From Desulfatirhabdium butyrativorans DSM 18734 (GTDB lineage: Bacteria > Desulfobacterota > Desulfobacteria > Desulfobacterales > Desulfatirhabdiaceae): a stretch of DNA of 49,113 nucleotides. Shown here piece after piece: positions 42,433 through 49,113 of the stretch. Location: assembly GCF_000429925.1 (NCBI RefSeq), contig NZ_AUCU01000036.1, forward strand, positions 1 to 49,113, given 5' to 3'. Made by a program: the position numbers and the translations under genes. The notes under the pieces were generated by a model that was not told the DNA's origin, ran no database searches, and saw nothing but the letters and a program-made list of their open reading frames with translations. Numbering within the stretch: the first letter of the stretch is position 1; each line of letters starts with the position of its first letter.

Positions 42433-42975
42433 TTACAACACGACACGCAGGCTGAAGAAACTCCGTGCAGCGTCAATTTCCCGAACACAGGCGGATATGG
42501 GCTGTGCGGCTTTTCGGGCCATGTCGATCAGCCCCAGCCCGGCGCTGCCGCTCAATGTTTCCCGCGGCTGACGCAACTGGGCTTTGAAAACCGCTTTGAG
42601 CCCGGCCGTATCCAGCGAGCCAAGTTCACGCACACGGGCCAGAAGGGCCGCGCCATCGTTCTGGGCCACGACGTTTCCAGCGCTGACGACATAGTGCCCG
42701 TCATTCCGGGAAACCACGATGACGGCGTTTCCAGCCCCGGCCAGATCCCGATGCTGATCCGCATAGCGCCGGATGTTCTGGGTCATTTCAATATACACGG
42801 CAAAAATGTCCACCACAGCGGTCGGCGCTTCCTGCTGATTCCTGAGGTAATCGCGAAGGGCCCGTCCGATTTCTTCGATCAGTGCAGCATTGATGGGTCC
42901 GTTAAAACACACCATGATGTGCTGCCGATCGAAGTCTTCCCGCAAATCATAGAGGTCATAAGCAGGGGTTGTCAT
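42433..42975 (-). CDS. siaB: SiaB-like kinase (DUF6272)
   Basis: 180 residues from ATG 42975, 20 bp inside the end of siaA. It resembles SiaB in length and layout: FNGPINAALIEEIGRALRDYL near the start, VDIFAVYIEMTQNIRRYA (an HATPase-like N-box segment with E and N) and LSGSAGLGLIDMARKAAQPI near the end, like the G-box of GHKL kinases. SiaB phosphorylates SiaC on threonine in P. aeruginosa. Here the identification rests on the order phosphatase, this gene, DUF1987, GGDEF, and on the N-box-like motif. Confidence 0.85.
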   Translation of the reverse strand: MTTPAYDLYDLREDFDRQHIMVCFNGPINAALIEEIGRALRDYLRNQQEAPTAVVDIFAVYIEMTQNIRRYADQHRDLAGAGNAVIVVSRNDGHYVVSAGNVVAQNDGAALLARVRELGSLDTAGLKAVFKAQLRQPRETLSGSAGLGLIDMARKAAQPISACVREIDAARSFFSLRVVL

Positions 42976-45025
42976 GTTGAATTTCCTCAAGGCAAATCGA
43001 AGGGATGGAATCAAATCGGAAAGCAAGTATTGTAATGTCATCTCTCTGCGGATACAAGCCTTTGTATTCGCAAAGCGTTCGGATCAGGGCAGCCTCCTGT
43101 GTCACCAACGGCTCCTGGCCATGCGCTTCTATCCAGGACAGAAAGCCCTGCCGTCCGAAGGGCAACCCTCTGGCGCCGCCGGACTGGTCCAGAATACCGT
43201 CCGTAGCCAGGTAAACGGTTCCGCCCGGCTCCAGGGGCAACCGCAGTGTTGTAAAGGTGCGGGGTCGGCGGCCATTCAGACCATGACGATCCCCTTTGTG
43301 GCAAGACACACCGCTTTCCGAAGCGATGTACACGTCAATGTGCGCGCCGGCAAAAAACATTTGCCCGGAATCCCACATGACCGAGCACAAGCCGACATCC
43401 ATGGATGTAGCGAGGCACTCCAGACGGTCCGTTTCAGGGAGCATGCGCCGCACGACCACATCGGCCTGCGCCAGCACCAGAGCCGGATCGTCCCATGGCG
43501 CTTCGAGCAGGGCTTGCTCCAGGGCCGCATGGGCAATCATGGTCATGAAGGCACCCGGCACGCCATGCCCCGCGCAATCGATCACCCCGAACATGCAGCC
43601 TTGCGGACTTTCGCGGTAAATGTAGAAGTCGCCTCCCACCACGTCCCTGGGCTGCCAGACGACGAAATATTGCCCATGCAGGCGGGATGCAAGCTGGCGA
43701 TCCGGCAGAATGATCCGCTGGATCAGGCTGGCGTAGCGAATGCTTTCGGTAAGCTGGTGATGGGTGGAAGCCAGTTGCGCGTTGGTGTATTCAAGCTGCG
43801 CCGTACGCTCGGAGACCTGTTGCTCCAAATCCGCCGTGTAATTGCGGATCTGGGTGGCCATGCCTTCAAAGGCCCTGGTCAGCTCACCGATTTCATCCGT
43901 TCGGGTCAAATAGGCTTTGATATCGTAGTTCCCGGATTTGAGGTGCCGGGTAGCCGCGGTCAAAACCATGATCGGATGAAGCACGATCCGGTCAAAGCCG
44001 ATGGTCACGCCAGCAATCAGCACCAGCAGTGCGATCACCCCGCCGATCAGCGCCAGGCGTAAGAAATCTGTAGAAATCAGGGAAGAGACAGAGGGGTTGA
44101 TGCTGCTGACAACGGTCCATTTGAGTTCAGGAATATAGCTGAATGCCATGAACCTCGGGCCATCTATGGTATCCAGCTCTGCCATTTCGACGCTGCCGGG
44201 ATTCTGGCGGGCCTGGCTGAGGATCTGCGAAACGCGCGGGACTTCCTTTGCATCCTGGATCATGGCAAAGACGGTCTTGCTCGATTCTTCCTGAGTGAGC
44301 GCCCCATATTCGATGCGATTCGGATCCGGATGGGCCACGATCCGGCCCTGCTCGTCAATCATAAAATTGATGGATCCGGCAAGGCGCTGAGCCACAATGG
44401 CTTTGAGGAAGCGATCCAGCTCGATCCCTGTCCCCACAAGACCCAGGGGCTTGTCATCCTGATCGCGAACCTGGATGTTGATCCACAGGTTGGTCACACG
44501 CAGGCTGACGTCGCGGTTGACATTCAGGGAGTATGGCTCAGGATACGCCATCGTCTTGAAATACCAGGCATCTTTCGGATCGTCGGGGTTCAGGGTGTAA
44601 CGCAGGGCCGCCTGGGGGCCGGTGCGGGAATCGGCGAAATAATAATGCCACGTGGCATTCGGAATGGCAAAATACTGCTGATCGGCAAAGGCGGAGCGGA
44701 ATCCTTCGGCATCCGAAAAAAAACGGGCCCGGATTTCGGGGTTGTCTTCCTTGCGAAGCCATTGCCGAACCACCGCCAATCCGCCGAATCGCTGGGCGAT
44801 GGCCAGCTCCCTTCCAACCAATCGATGCAATTTCTCGCGGGTGAGTTTGGCCTCGGTTACGGCCAGGTTTTGCCCCAGAACCGTGGACAGGTCATGCACA
44901 ATCCGCTGGCTGAAAGAAAATGCCAACATCAGGATGAAAATGGAAATCACCATCAGCAACAGGCCCACCTTGCGGCGCAGCCCGGCAGCCAATGGCTTGG
45001 ATGAAAATGGGGCGGAATTGGCCAT
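42956..45025 (-). CDS. siaA: SiaA-like membrane PP2C phosphatase with Cache sensor
   Basis: 689 residues. TM1 at about 16-38 (GLLLMVISIFILMLAFSFSQ), a large periplasmic Cache-type domain to about 315 (AIPNATWHYYFADSRTGPQAALRYTLNPDD, GTGIELDRFLKAIVAQRL), TM2 at about 318-342, a HAMP region to about 395 and a short coiled coil. A SpoIIE/PP2C phosphatase domain fills the C-terminus, with VGGDFYIYRESPQGCMFGVIDCAGHGVPGAFM, where the Asp residues bind metal, and LATDGILDQSGG. It would dephosphorylate the SiaC-like protein in response to an external ligand. Two or more small hydrophobic ligands or amino acids bind Cache domains; which one is unknown. Confidence 0.9.
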   Translation of the reverse strand: MANSAPFSSKPLAAGLRRKVGLLLMVISIFILMLAFSFSQRIVHDLSTVLGQNLAVTEAKLTREKLHRLVGRELAIAQRFGGLAVVRQWLRKEDNPEIRARFFSDAEGFRSAFADQQYFAIPNATWHYYFADSRTGPQAALRYTLNPDDPKDAWYFKTMAYPEPYSLNVNRDVSLRVTNLWINIQVRDQDDKPLGLVGTGIELDRFLKAIVAQRLAGSINFMIDEQGRIVAHPDPNRIEYGALTQEESSKTVFAMIQDAKEVPRVSQILSQARQNPGSVEMAELDTIDGPRFMAFSYIPELKWTVVSSINPSVSSLISTDFLRLALIGGVIALLVLIAGVTIGFDRIVLHPIMVLTAATRHLKSGNYDIKAYLTRTDEIGELTRAFEGMATQIRNYTADLEQQVSERTAQLEYTNAQLASTHHQLTESIRYASLIQRIILPDRQLASRLHGQYFVVWQPRDVVGGDFYIYRESPQGCMFGVIDCAGHGVPGAFMTMIAHAALEQALLEAPWDDPALVLAQADVVVRRMLPETDRLECLATSMDVGLCSVMWDSGQMFFAGAHIDVYIASESGVSCHKGDRHGLNGRRPRTFTTLRLPLEPGGTVYLATDGILDQSGGARGLPFGRQGFLSWIEAHGQEPLVTQEAALIRTLCEYKGLYPQRDDITILAFRFDSIPSICLEEIQHDNPCL

Positions 45026-45119
45026 GATGATCCGTTATTGATTCCTGAAGATACTGTGTGAAAATGGAAATGGCGTATAACTTGCCCGCCACAGGGGGTT
45101 GCGGTAAAAGATTTTTAAT

Positions 45120-45159
45120 GAGTCAACTACTACCCACTAAACCCGGTAGTAGTTGACTC
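45120..45159. promoter_or_regulatory. Perfect inverted repeat between siaA and the toxin gene
   Basis: gagtcaactactacc (45120-45134) and its exact complement (45145-45159) give 15-bp arms around 10 bp. No T-run follows on either side. It lies 95 bp upstream of siaA and 33 bp downstream of the toxin stop, so it could be an operator for siaA or a terminator-like hairpin for the toxin unit. Confidence 0.5.
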
Positions 45160-45191
45160 CGGGTTAACTCATTGACATTATTGGTAGACTA

Positions 45192-45461
45192 TCAGCGAAA
45201 AAGTTGACTATGCGTCCCGATCCGCGCCAGATAGAGTGTCTTGTTCTCAATCTTGTAGATAACCAGCACATCCCCGCCAATGTGAAATTCACGATACTGT
45301 CCCCATTCCCCCTCCAGCGAATGATCACGCGCCTCTGGCGGCAAAGGCGCCTCTTGCATCAACAAGGCCATATACTGGACCAATTTGGCAAAATGGTTGT
45401 CAGAAAGCGATATTTTGGCGAAATCCTTGAGAAACTGTTTATGTCTTTTGACCGCGGACAT
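45192..45461 (-). CDS. YafQ/RelE-family mRNA interferase toxin
   Basis: 89 residues from ATG 45461. KRHKQFLKDF near the start and HSLEGEWGQYREFHIGGDVLVIYKIE near residues 50-75, ending YLARIGTHSQLF, match YafQ-type RelE toxins, where a His and Tyr/Phe residues in the C-terminal half cut ribosome-bound mRNA. It overlaps the antitoxin by 23 bp, the usual order antitoxin then toxin. The C-terminal His in GTHSQLF is in the family's catalytic place. Confidence 0.92.
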   Translation of the reverse strand: MSAVKRHKQFLKDFAKISLSDNHFAKLVQYMALLMQEAPLPPEARDHSLEGEWGQYREFHIGGDVLVIYKIENKTLYLARIGTHSQLFR

Positions 45462-45708
45462 TGCCCAACTCCGAAAGAACATCTTCAAACGAAACTGTCT
45501 CGATCTTTTCCCCTGCTTCGATCTGGCTCAATATTTTTTCAGTTTCTTTATTCGGGACTTTAATCTCAAAAGGTAACCCCTTGTGCCGTACAACACTATA
45601 CAGGAACAAACGAACGGCCTCGCTTGTCGAAAGACCGAGCTGCCCCAGATATTTAGTCGCCTCTTTCTTTATCGCGGCATCAATTCGGAGTGTCATTGCA
45701 ATGGTCAT
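45439..45708 (-). CDS. RelB/DinJ-family antitoxin
   Basis: 89 residues from ATG 45708 (GGAGGGAAAA before it); an ATG at 45723 would add five residues. N-terminal TIAMTLRIDAAIKKEATKYL followed by LGLSTSEAVRLFLYSVV is the ribbon-helix-helix typical of DinJ/RelB. The C-terminal tail (SQIEAGEKIETVSFEDVLSEL) should wrap the toxin. It should neutralise the toxin and repress the operon. Confidence 0.92.
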   Translation of the reverse strand: MTIAMTLRIDAAIKKEATKYLGQLGLSTSEAVRLFLYSVVRHKGLPFEIKVPNKETEKILSQIEAGEKIETVSFEDVLSELGNVRGQKT

Positions 45709-45739
45709 TTTTCCCTCCATCATATTTCATTTGACATAC

Positions 45740-45767
45740 ATCATAGTCCTTTCCTGAAAAAAGTCAA
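45740..45767 (-). promoter_or_regulatory. Promoter of the toxin-antitoxin operon
   Basis: On the minus strand TTGACT (45767-45762), a 16-bp spacer and TATGAT (45745-45740) lie 31 bp before the antitoxin start. The DNA just downstream (tcatttgacatacatcat) has partly repeated cat/atg half-sites that could be the RHH operator. Confidence 0.6.
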
Positions 45768-45846
45768 AAGGTGAATCGGAAACAGACAGGAGTCTCGGAT
45801 TACCACATTCCCGCAGTATTCTGAAGAATATAAATAAGTGAAGGCT

Positions 45847-46019
45847 CCACCGCCTACAAGGCGGTGGCTTCATCTGGTCGCCTAAAGGCGACTTGTTTTA
45901 AAAGGAGTCAATCTATTTTTATATGTTATTTCAAACAGTTCAAGGGAGCCACTCAGAATAATTTTCAATAGAGAAGTGATGTTCGAACTAAAGTCTTCGC
46001 CTGAAGGCGAGGGTTTTTC
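45847..46019. repeat. Cluster of GC hairpins in AT-rich DNA, possible IS200/IS605 relic
   Basis: Three short hairpins, ccaccgcc-tacaa-ggcggtgg (45847-45867), gtcgcc-taaa-ggcgac (45877-45892) and tcgcc-tgaa-ggcga (45997-46010, followed by gggtttttct, so it may terminate plus-strand transcripts). Base composition is far poorer in GC than the flanks. Such hairpins are typical of the ends of IS200/IS605-family elements; no tnpA or tnpB is present. The gap 46020-46131 has no gene; a degenerate family B end (ggtttttcgttcag) is at 46132-46145. Confidence 0.45.
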
Positions 46020-46160
46020 TCCCATTCCCCGAATGGGACAATAAGTCAATAAATATTTTACTTATCCTATATCTTTTTCCTAACATCAGTGGCTTTTTTG
46101 GGGTATAACTATCTGATTCTTTGTCGATAAAGGTTTTTCGTTCAGACACTATATAGGCAG

Positions 46161-46335
46161 CCAGAGGACCTCGGGTATTCAGAGAATCTCGCTCTGGTCC
46201 TTTTATACCAGACCGAGACGGTCTGGCTACACGAGACGGTCTGGCTACACGAGACGGTCTGGCTACACGGGACGGTCTGGCTACACGGGACGGTCTGGCT
46301 ACACGAGACGGTCTGGCTACGCCGGATAATCCGGC
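46161..46335. repeat. Family C REP cluster with 18-bp tandem array
   Basis: A degenerate ctctgg palindrome (agagaatctcgctctgg) is followed by ccagacc-gagac-ggtctgg (46208-46226) and six contiguous 18-bp units of gagacggtctggctacac (46215-46322; units 4 and 5 begin ggg, the last ends cgc), closing with gccggataatccggc. The start and end are the same as the RAYT-adjacent cluster at 40963-41113, with the internal half-palindrome multiplied. Confidence 0.93.
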
Positions 46336-46371
46336 ATTCGATCTAACCGATCTGCCAATTCGCCCTCCAAT

Positions 46372-47358
46372 TCAGGAGCGCCCGCCCTGCCTGAACGTCA
46401 GGAAGGCATAGCCCAGCAACCCCAGGATGGCGCAGGACAACTGGCCCAGCCGCAGCACCATGCCGTATGTCATGCCTTCTACAGCCTGGAAGCCGATCGC
46501 TCTGAAGGTTACAATACGGCTGCCTTCCAGGGTGCCCATGCTCATGGGTACGACAAAAACCAGCAGATCGAGCCACAATCCAATCAGCCAGATGCTGGAA
46601 ATTTCAATAAGGGATATGGGTTGATGCACCAAAACGAAAAAAAGCCAAATCTGGAAGAACCCGATCAGGAAACCCGTCAGGTGCCATCCTACGGAAAAAA
46701 CCAGATCTCGTCTACGATCCCGGTAAAACATCCGGAACGCCTCGTCCACAGCTGAGGTATTTTCGGCAAGTTTCCGGATGCCTGCACCGCCCAGGTGGTG
46801 GGAACGCATCCATCGAAACACCGCTCCCAGAAGCCCGTGTTTTTGAATCAGCATGAACAGCACGATACCCACTGCCAACAGGGAGCCGCTCAGAACCATG
46901 GCGATCTGCAGCGTTTCGGGAAGAGGAATACGCCAGGCAAGCAGGAAGGCGCCCGAAACCACCAGCAGCAGGTGTGCGAAAGCAATGGTAGCCTTGTCGA
47001 TCAGGACGGCGCTTGTCGCCTCAGCCCCCCGGCCTTCGGAAGCGATCATGGATGCGCGGGTCACTTCTCCCCCCATGGCTGCTGTCGGGGTAAAGTAATT
47101 CACTGCATACCCGGCCATGCGCACCCAGAACAGCCGGGCATACGACCAGGATCGTGCCGGATCACTGAGGCATCGGCGCCATCCTGCCGTATGCAGAACC
47201 GCACCAAGCCCTTCAATCAGAACCAACGGGACCAACCCCCAGCCGACCGTCATCAGTTGCCGCCACACCTTCCCGGCACCCATCACACGCAACATCCATA
47301 CCAGACAGGCGAACCCCAGCAGCAGCAACAGGATATGAATGCGTTTATTTCCGCTCAT
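46372..47358 (-). CDS. Flippase-like membrane protein (LPG_synthase_TM/UPF0104, HpnL-like)
   Basis: 328 residues from ATG 47358. About seven to eight membrane spans. Family marks are FWVRMAGYAVNYFTPTAAMGGEVTRASMI near residue 80, in the position of the GRxxP/ExxR region of LPG synthase-type flippase domains, and LWLDLLVFVVPMSMGTLEGSRIVTF near 270. HpnL of hopanoid clusters belongs to this family, but so do many other lipid-flippase-like proteins. It overlaps the sulfotransferase by 4 bp, so it probably acts on the same lipid or glycan. Confidence 0.83.
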   Translation of the reverse strand: MSGNKRIHILLLLLGFACLVWMLRVMGAGKVWRQLMTVGWGLVPLVLIEGLGAVLHTAGWRRCLSDPARSWSYARLFWVRMAGYAVNYFTPTAAMGGEVTRASMIASEGRGAEATSAVLIDKATIAFAHLLLVVSGAFLLAWRIPLPETLQIAMVLSGSLLAVGIVLFMLIQKHGLLGAVFRWMRSHHLGGAGIRKLAENTSAVDEAFRMFYRDRRRDLVFSVGWHLTGFLIGFFQIWLFFVLVHQPISLIEISSIWLIGLWLDLLVFVVPMSMGTLEGSRIVTFRAIGFQAVEGMTYGMVLRLGQLSCAILGLLGYAFLTFRQGGRS

Positions 47359-48614
47359 CGGGCCGATGAAATGCCGGATGCGGGGTATTCTCCCTGGATG
47401 AGGGGAAAACCGAAGCGTCGGCAATAGCGAAGAAATGGCCGGCTCTCTTCGACGGAAAGCACGTTTCGCCCCGCCCTTCCGCCACGCCGTTTTGGGTAAC
47501 GCGACCTCTGCGAAATCATTCGACGCATCCCTTCCCGGACCTGTTCCGTAAGGGGAGTATCGCAATGCCGGTAGATGGCCTCGATGGTTTTCATCGGATC
47601 GGCAACCAGATCGGAATAATGGATGTCGAGAAAACGCCCTTCCAGCTCCGGATGCATCTGCCGAAAATCCATCAACCGATCCATTGCCTCCGCCATGACC
47701 CGGACCTGGCGGCGCGCTCGCTTTTCCGCCCCTTCCGCTCTGCCATACAAACCGTGCAATACCTCCGCAAGGCCCAGAATGGATCGCAGCACATCCGGCG
47801 GATTCCGGTGGGTCTGAACAATGCGTGCATCCGGGAAAACGGTGAAAAGCGCACTGATTGTATGCGCATGATCCGGCGCCTTCAACACCCATCGTCTGGC
47901 TGGTCCAGACCCCTGAAGGTGCTGCAGAAACCGTTTTTGCCAGGCATATACCGGCACGAAATCCACTTTCCGCAACCAGTTCTCATAGGCGGGGAGCCAG
48001 CAGGTGATGAGAAATTCCTCCGATCGCATGCTGTAACTGTGGACAGCCACACATTCCTGGGGGGACTCCGCATGAATGGGATGGACAATATCGGCCTCCG
48101 GAACGATCCTGCGAAACCAGCGCAATTGGGCGGCTGCATGCCGAATGCGCGCATCGCGCCCATCGGCGGCCGCCTTTCGCTCCGGCAGCGGGAACATGAC
48201 CTCCCAGGTCAGCGGAGAACGGTTCCCCGGATCTACAGCCAGCAGTTCATGAAGAAAGGTGGAGCCGCTCCTTGGCATGCCGGTAATGAACAGTGGCCGT
48301 TCGATGGGCACTTCGTTCAGGACTTCGACCGGATTGCGCCAGGCGTGAACGAGGCGCAGACGAGTCGCCAACAAAGCCTTCAGATGATGCCAGATCAGAA
48401 AATGCCCCACCGGATGCAGGCCGGCCTCCTGTTGAAGACTGTTCACCAGAATCGACAGCGCCGTTTCGACAGGCGGATCGCCAAAGTCATTCAGGCCGGT
48501 TTGGCGTTTTGCGACGGAGCACAATTTGCCGGCATCCAACGGCCACCATCGCTGAAGCCATTTTTCGGTTGCCGCCGTTGGACATCGTTTTTGGAGGGTT
48601 TCAATCAGATTCAT
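47355..48614 (-). CDS. Sulfotransferase family protein
   Basis: 419 residues from ATG 48614; the TTG start at 48635 is possible. The PAPS 5'-phosphosulfate loop is PLFITGMPRSGSTFLHELL near 105-123 and the 3'-phosphate part is RIVQTHRNPPDVLRSILGL near 255. WVLKAPDHAHTISALFTVFPD precedes it. It resembles the Sulfotransfer_3 group of bacterial sulfotransferases, which sulfate lipids, glycans or small molecules using PAPS. It is the first gene of a two-gene operon with the flippase-like protein. Confidence 0.9.
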   Translation of the reverse strand: MNLIETLQKRCPTAATEKWLQRWWPLDAGKLCSVAKRQTGLNDFGDPPVETALSILVNSLQQEAGLHPVGHFLIWHHLKALLATRLRLVHAWRNPVEVLNEVPIERPLFITGMPRSGSTFLHELLAVDPGNRSPLTWEVMFPLPERKAAADGRDARIRHAAAQLRWFRRIVPEADIVHPIHAESPQECVAVHSYSMRSEEFLITCWLPAYENWLRKVDFVPVYAWQKRFLQHLQGSGPARRWVLKAPDHAHTISALFTVFPDARIVQTHRNPPDVLRSILGLAEVLHGLYGRAEGAEKRARRQVRVMAEAMDRLMDFRQMHPELEGRFLDIHYSDLVADPMKTIEAIYRHCDTPLTEQVREGMRRMISQRSRYPKRRGGRAGRNVLSVEESRPFLRYCRRFGFPLIQGEYPASGISSAR

Positions 48615-48703
48615 TGGTTCTGAACGGAGATCCAAGATTGGAGAGCCGATTGCAACAATTCGGTCAAGGTCTTTGAATTAAGGAAACATACTGTCTTTGG
48701 AAT

Positions 48704-48785
48704 GTCACCCCGGCGAAAGCCGGGTTCCATAACCTATTCGAATCCCGCCTTGGCGGGACTGGATTCCGGCTTTCGCCGGAATGAC
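48704..48785. repeat. Family A repeat, short copy
   Basis: Ends gtcaccccggcgaaagcc (48704) and ggctttcgccggaatgac (to 48785) are near-perfect inverted copies; an internal cccgccttggcggg hairpin lies between. The outer gagccaattgcaaaa ends are absent. The rest of the gap to 48885 shows no gene. Confidence 0.85.
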
Positions 48786-48885
48786 ATATCCTACATTCCA
48801 CACCCCTCCGCAGGTGCGAAGGGATAATTTTCTGACCTATCTTTTTTCTGGACTCTGCTCATTGAATGTGGTAAAAGGGTTGGCC

Positions 48886-49113
48886 ATGAAAGTGCCAACT
48901 CTCATTCAAAGCCGTCTGATTACCGACGGGGATATTGATTTTGTCCGTGAACTGATCGAACAAAATCCTTCCTGGAGTCGGTATCGGTTGAGCCGGGAAC
49001 TTGCCGAACGTTGGAATTGGCGAAATGGCAAGGGGCAGCTCAAAGACATTGCCTGTCGAAGTCTGCTGCGAAAGCTTGGCGAAAGAGCGCTCATCCATCT
49101 GCCAGCTCCAAGG
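48886..49113 (+). CDS. DUF4338 (DruA-like) protein, N-terminal part cut by window edge
   Basis: 76 codons from ATG 48886 remain open to the window end. DIDFVRELIEQNPSWSRYRLSREL, ERWNWRNGKGQLKDIACRSLL and RKLGERALIHLP match the N-terminal helical repeat of DUF4338 proteins, which include DruA of the Druantia defence system and related IS-like transposases. Only the first domain is visible, so I cannot choose between a defence gene and an insertion sequence. The IS-like reading is more likely given the solitary setting and the repeat just upstream. Confidence 0.65.
   Translation, partial: MKVPTLIQSRLITDGDIDFVRELIEQNPSWSRYRLSRELAERWNWRNGKGQLKDIACRSLLRKLGERALIHLPAPR

Noticed and set aside
46215-46322. 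CRISPR array
   Set aside because: Direct 18-bp tandem units without spacers; derived from a REP palindrome.

Overview
The window looks like chromosomal DNA of a GC-rich, hopanoid-making Gram-negative bacterium, most likely a Desulfobacterota (deltaproteobacterial) anaerobe. The reasons are the hopanoid gene set, a haem-sensor two-component pair, a DUF362/ferredoxin protein, lactate permease and DGC-domain genes, and many short repeats of the gtcattccggcgaaagcc type. The taxon is inferred from gene content only; no rRNA or other marker is present.

Layout. Both edges are transposase-like: an IS110-type C-terminus (3-203) and a DUF4338-type N-terminus (48886-49113). 0.35-4.5 kb: a small membrane protein with a terminator, then a haem-binding sensor kinase overlapping a sigma54-type response regulator. 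4.5-9.6 kb: an inverted-repeat element, a small unknown protein, a DUF362/ferredoxin protein, an enoyl-CoA hydratase and three envelope proteins of unknown role. 9.58-9.86 kb: remnants of a chrBA chromate operon. 9.9-13.1 kb: a chemotaxis receptor and a LctP-type permease. 13.6-16.5 kb: two L,D-transpeptidases around a Braun-like lipoprotein.

17.3-29.0 kb is a hopanoid island: a single-polypeptide squalene synthase, HpnH, HpnG, squalene-hopene cyclase, HpnM, HpnN, a TolC-like outer-membrane factor and HpnA. Together these would make squalene, cyclise it to hopene, add and trim the adenosyl side chain and move product across the envelope. HpnA is the last gene of an ArsR-controlled tripartite RND efflux run (35.4-28.0 kb, minus strand). 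36.1-38.1 kb: a DGC-domain protein and a 14-TM MFS exporter behind a good promoter. 38.5-40.1 kb: a methyltransferase and a GalT/HIT-like enzyme.

40.3-41.1 kb: a REP-associated tyrosine transposase (RAYT) surrounded by its probable REP palindromes; a matching cluster with an 18-bp tandem array lies at 46.2 kb. 41.2-45.0 kb: a complete siaABCD-type operon (phosphatase, kinase, phosphoprotein, diguanylate cyclase). 45.2-45.8 kb: a RelB/DinJ-YafQ toxin-antitoxin pair with its promoter. 46.4-48.6 kb: a flippase-like membrane protein overlapping a sulfotransferase.

Almost every intergenic gap above 200 bp holds a short non-coding repeat. At least three families are visible: A, ends gagccaattgcaaaa and/or gtcattccggcgaaagcc; B, ends cctgaacggaaaacc; C, RAYT-linked ccagagcg/ccagacc palindromes. 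The most interesting structure here is this repeat population together with the RAYT. The hopanoid island with its own TolC-like partner comes next. I saw no tRNA, rRNA or CRISPR array.
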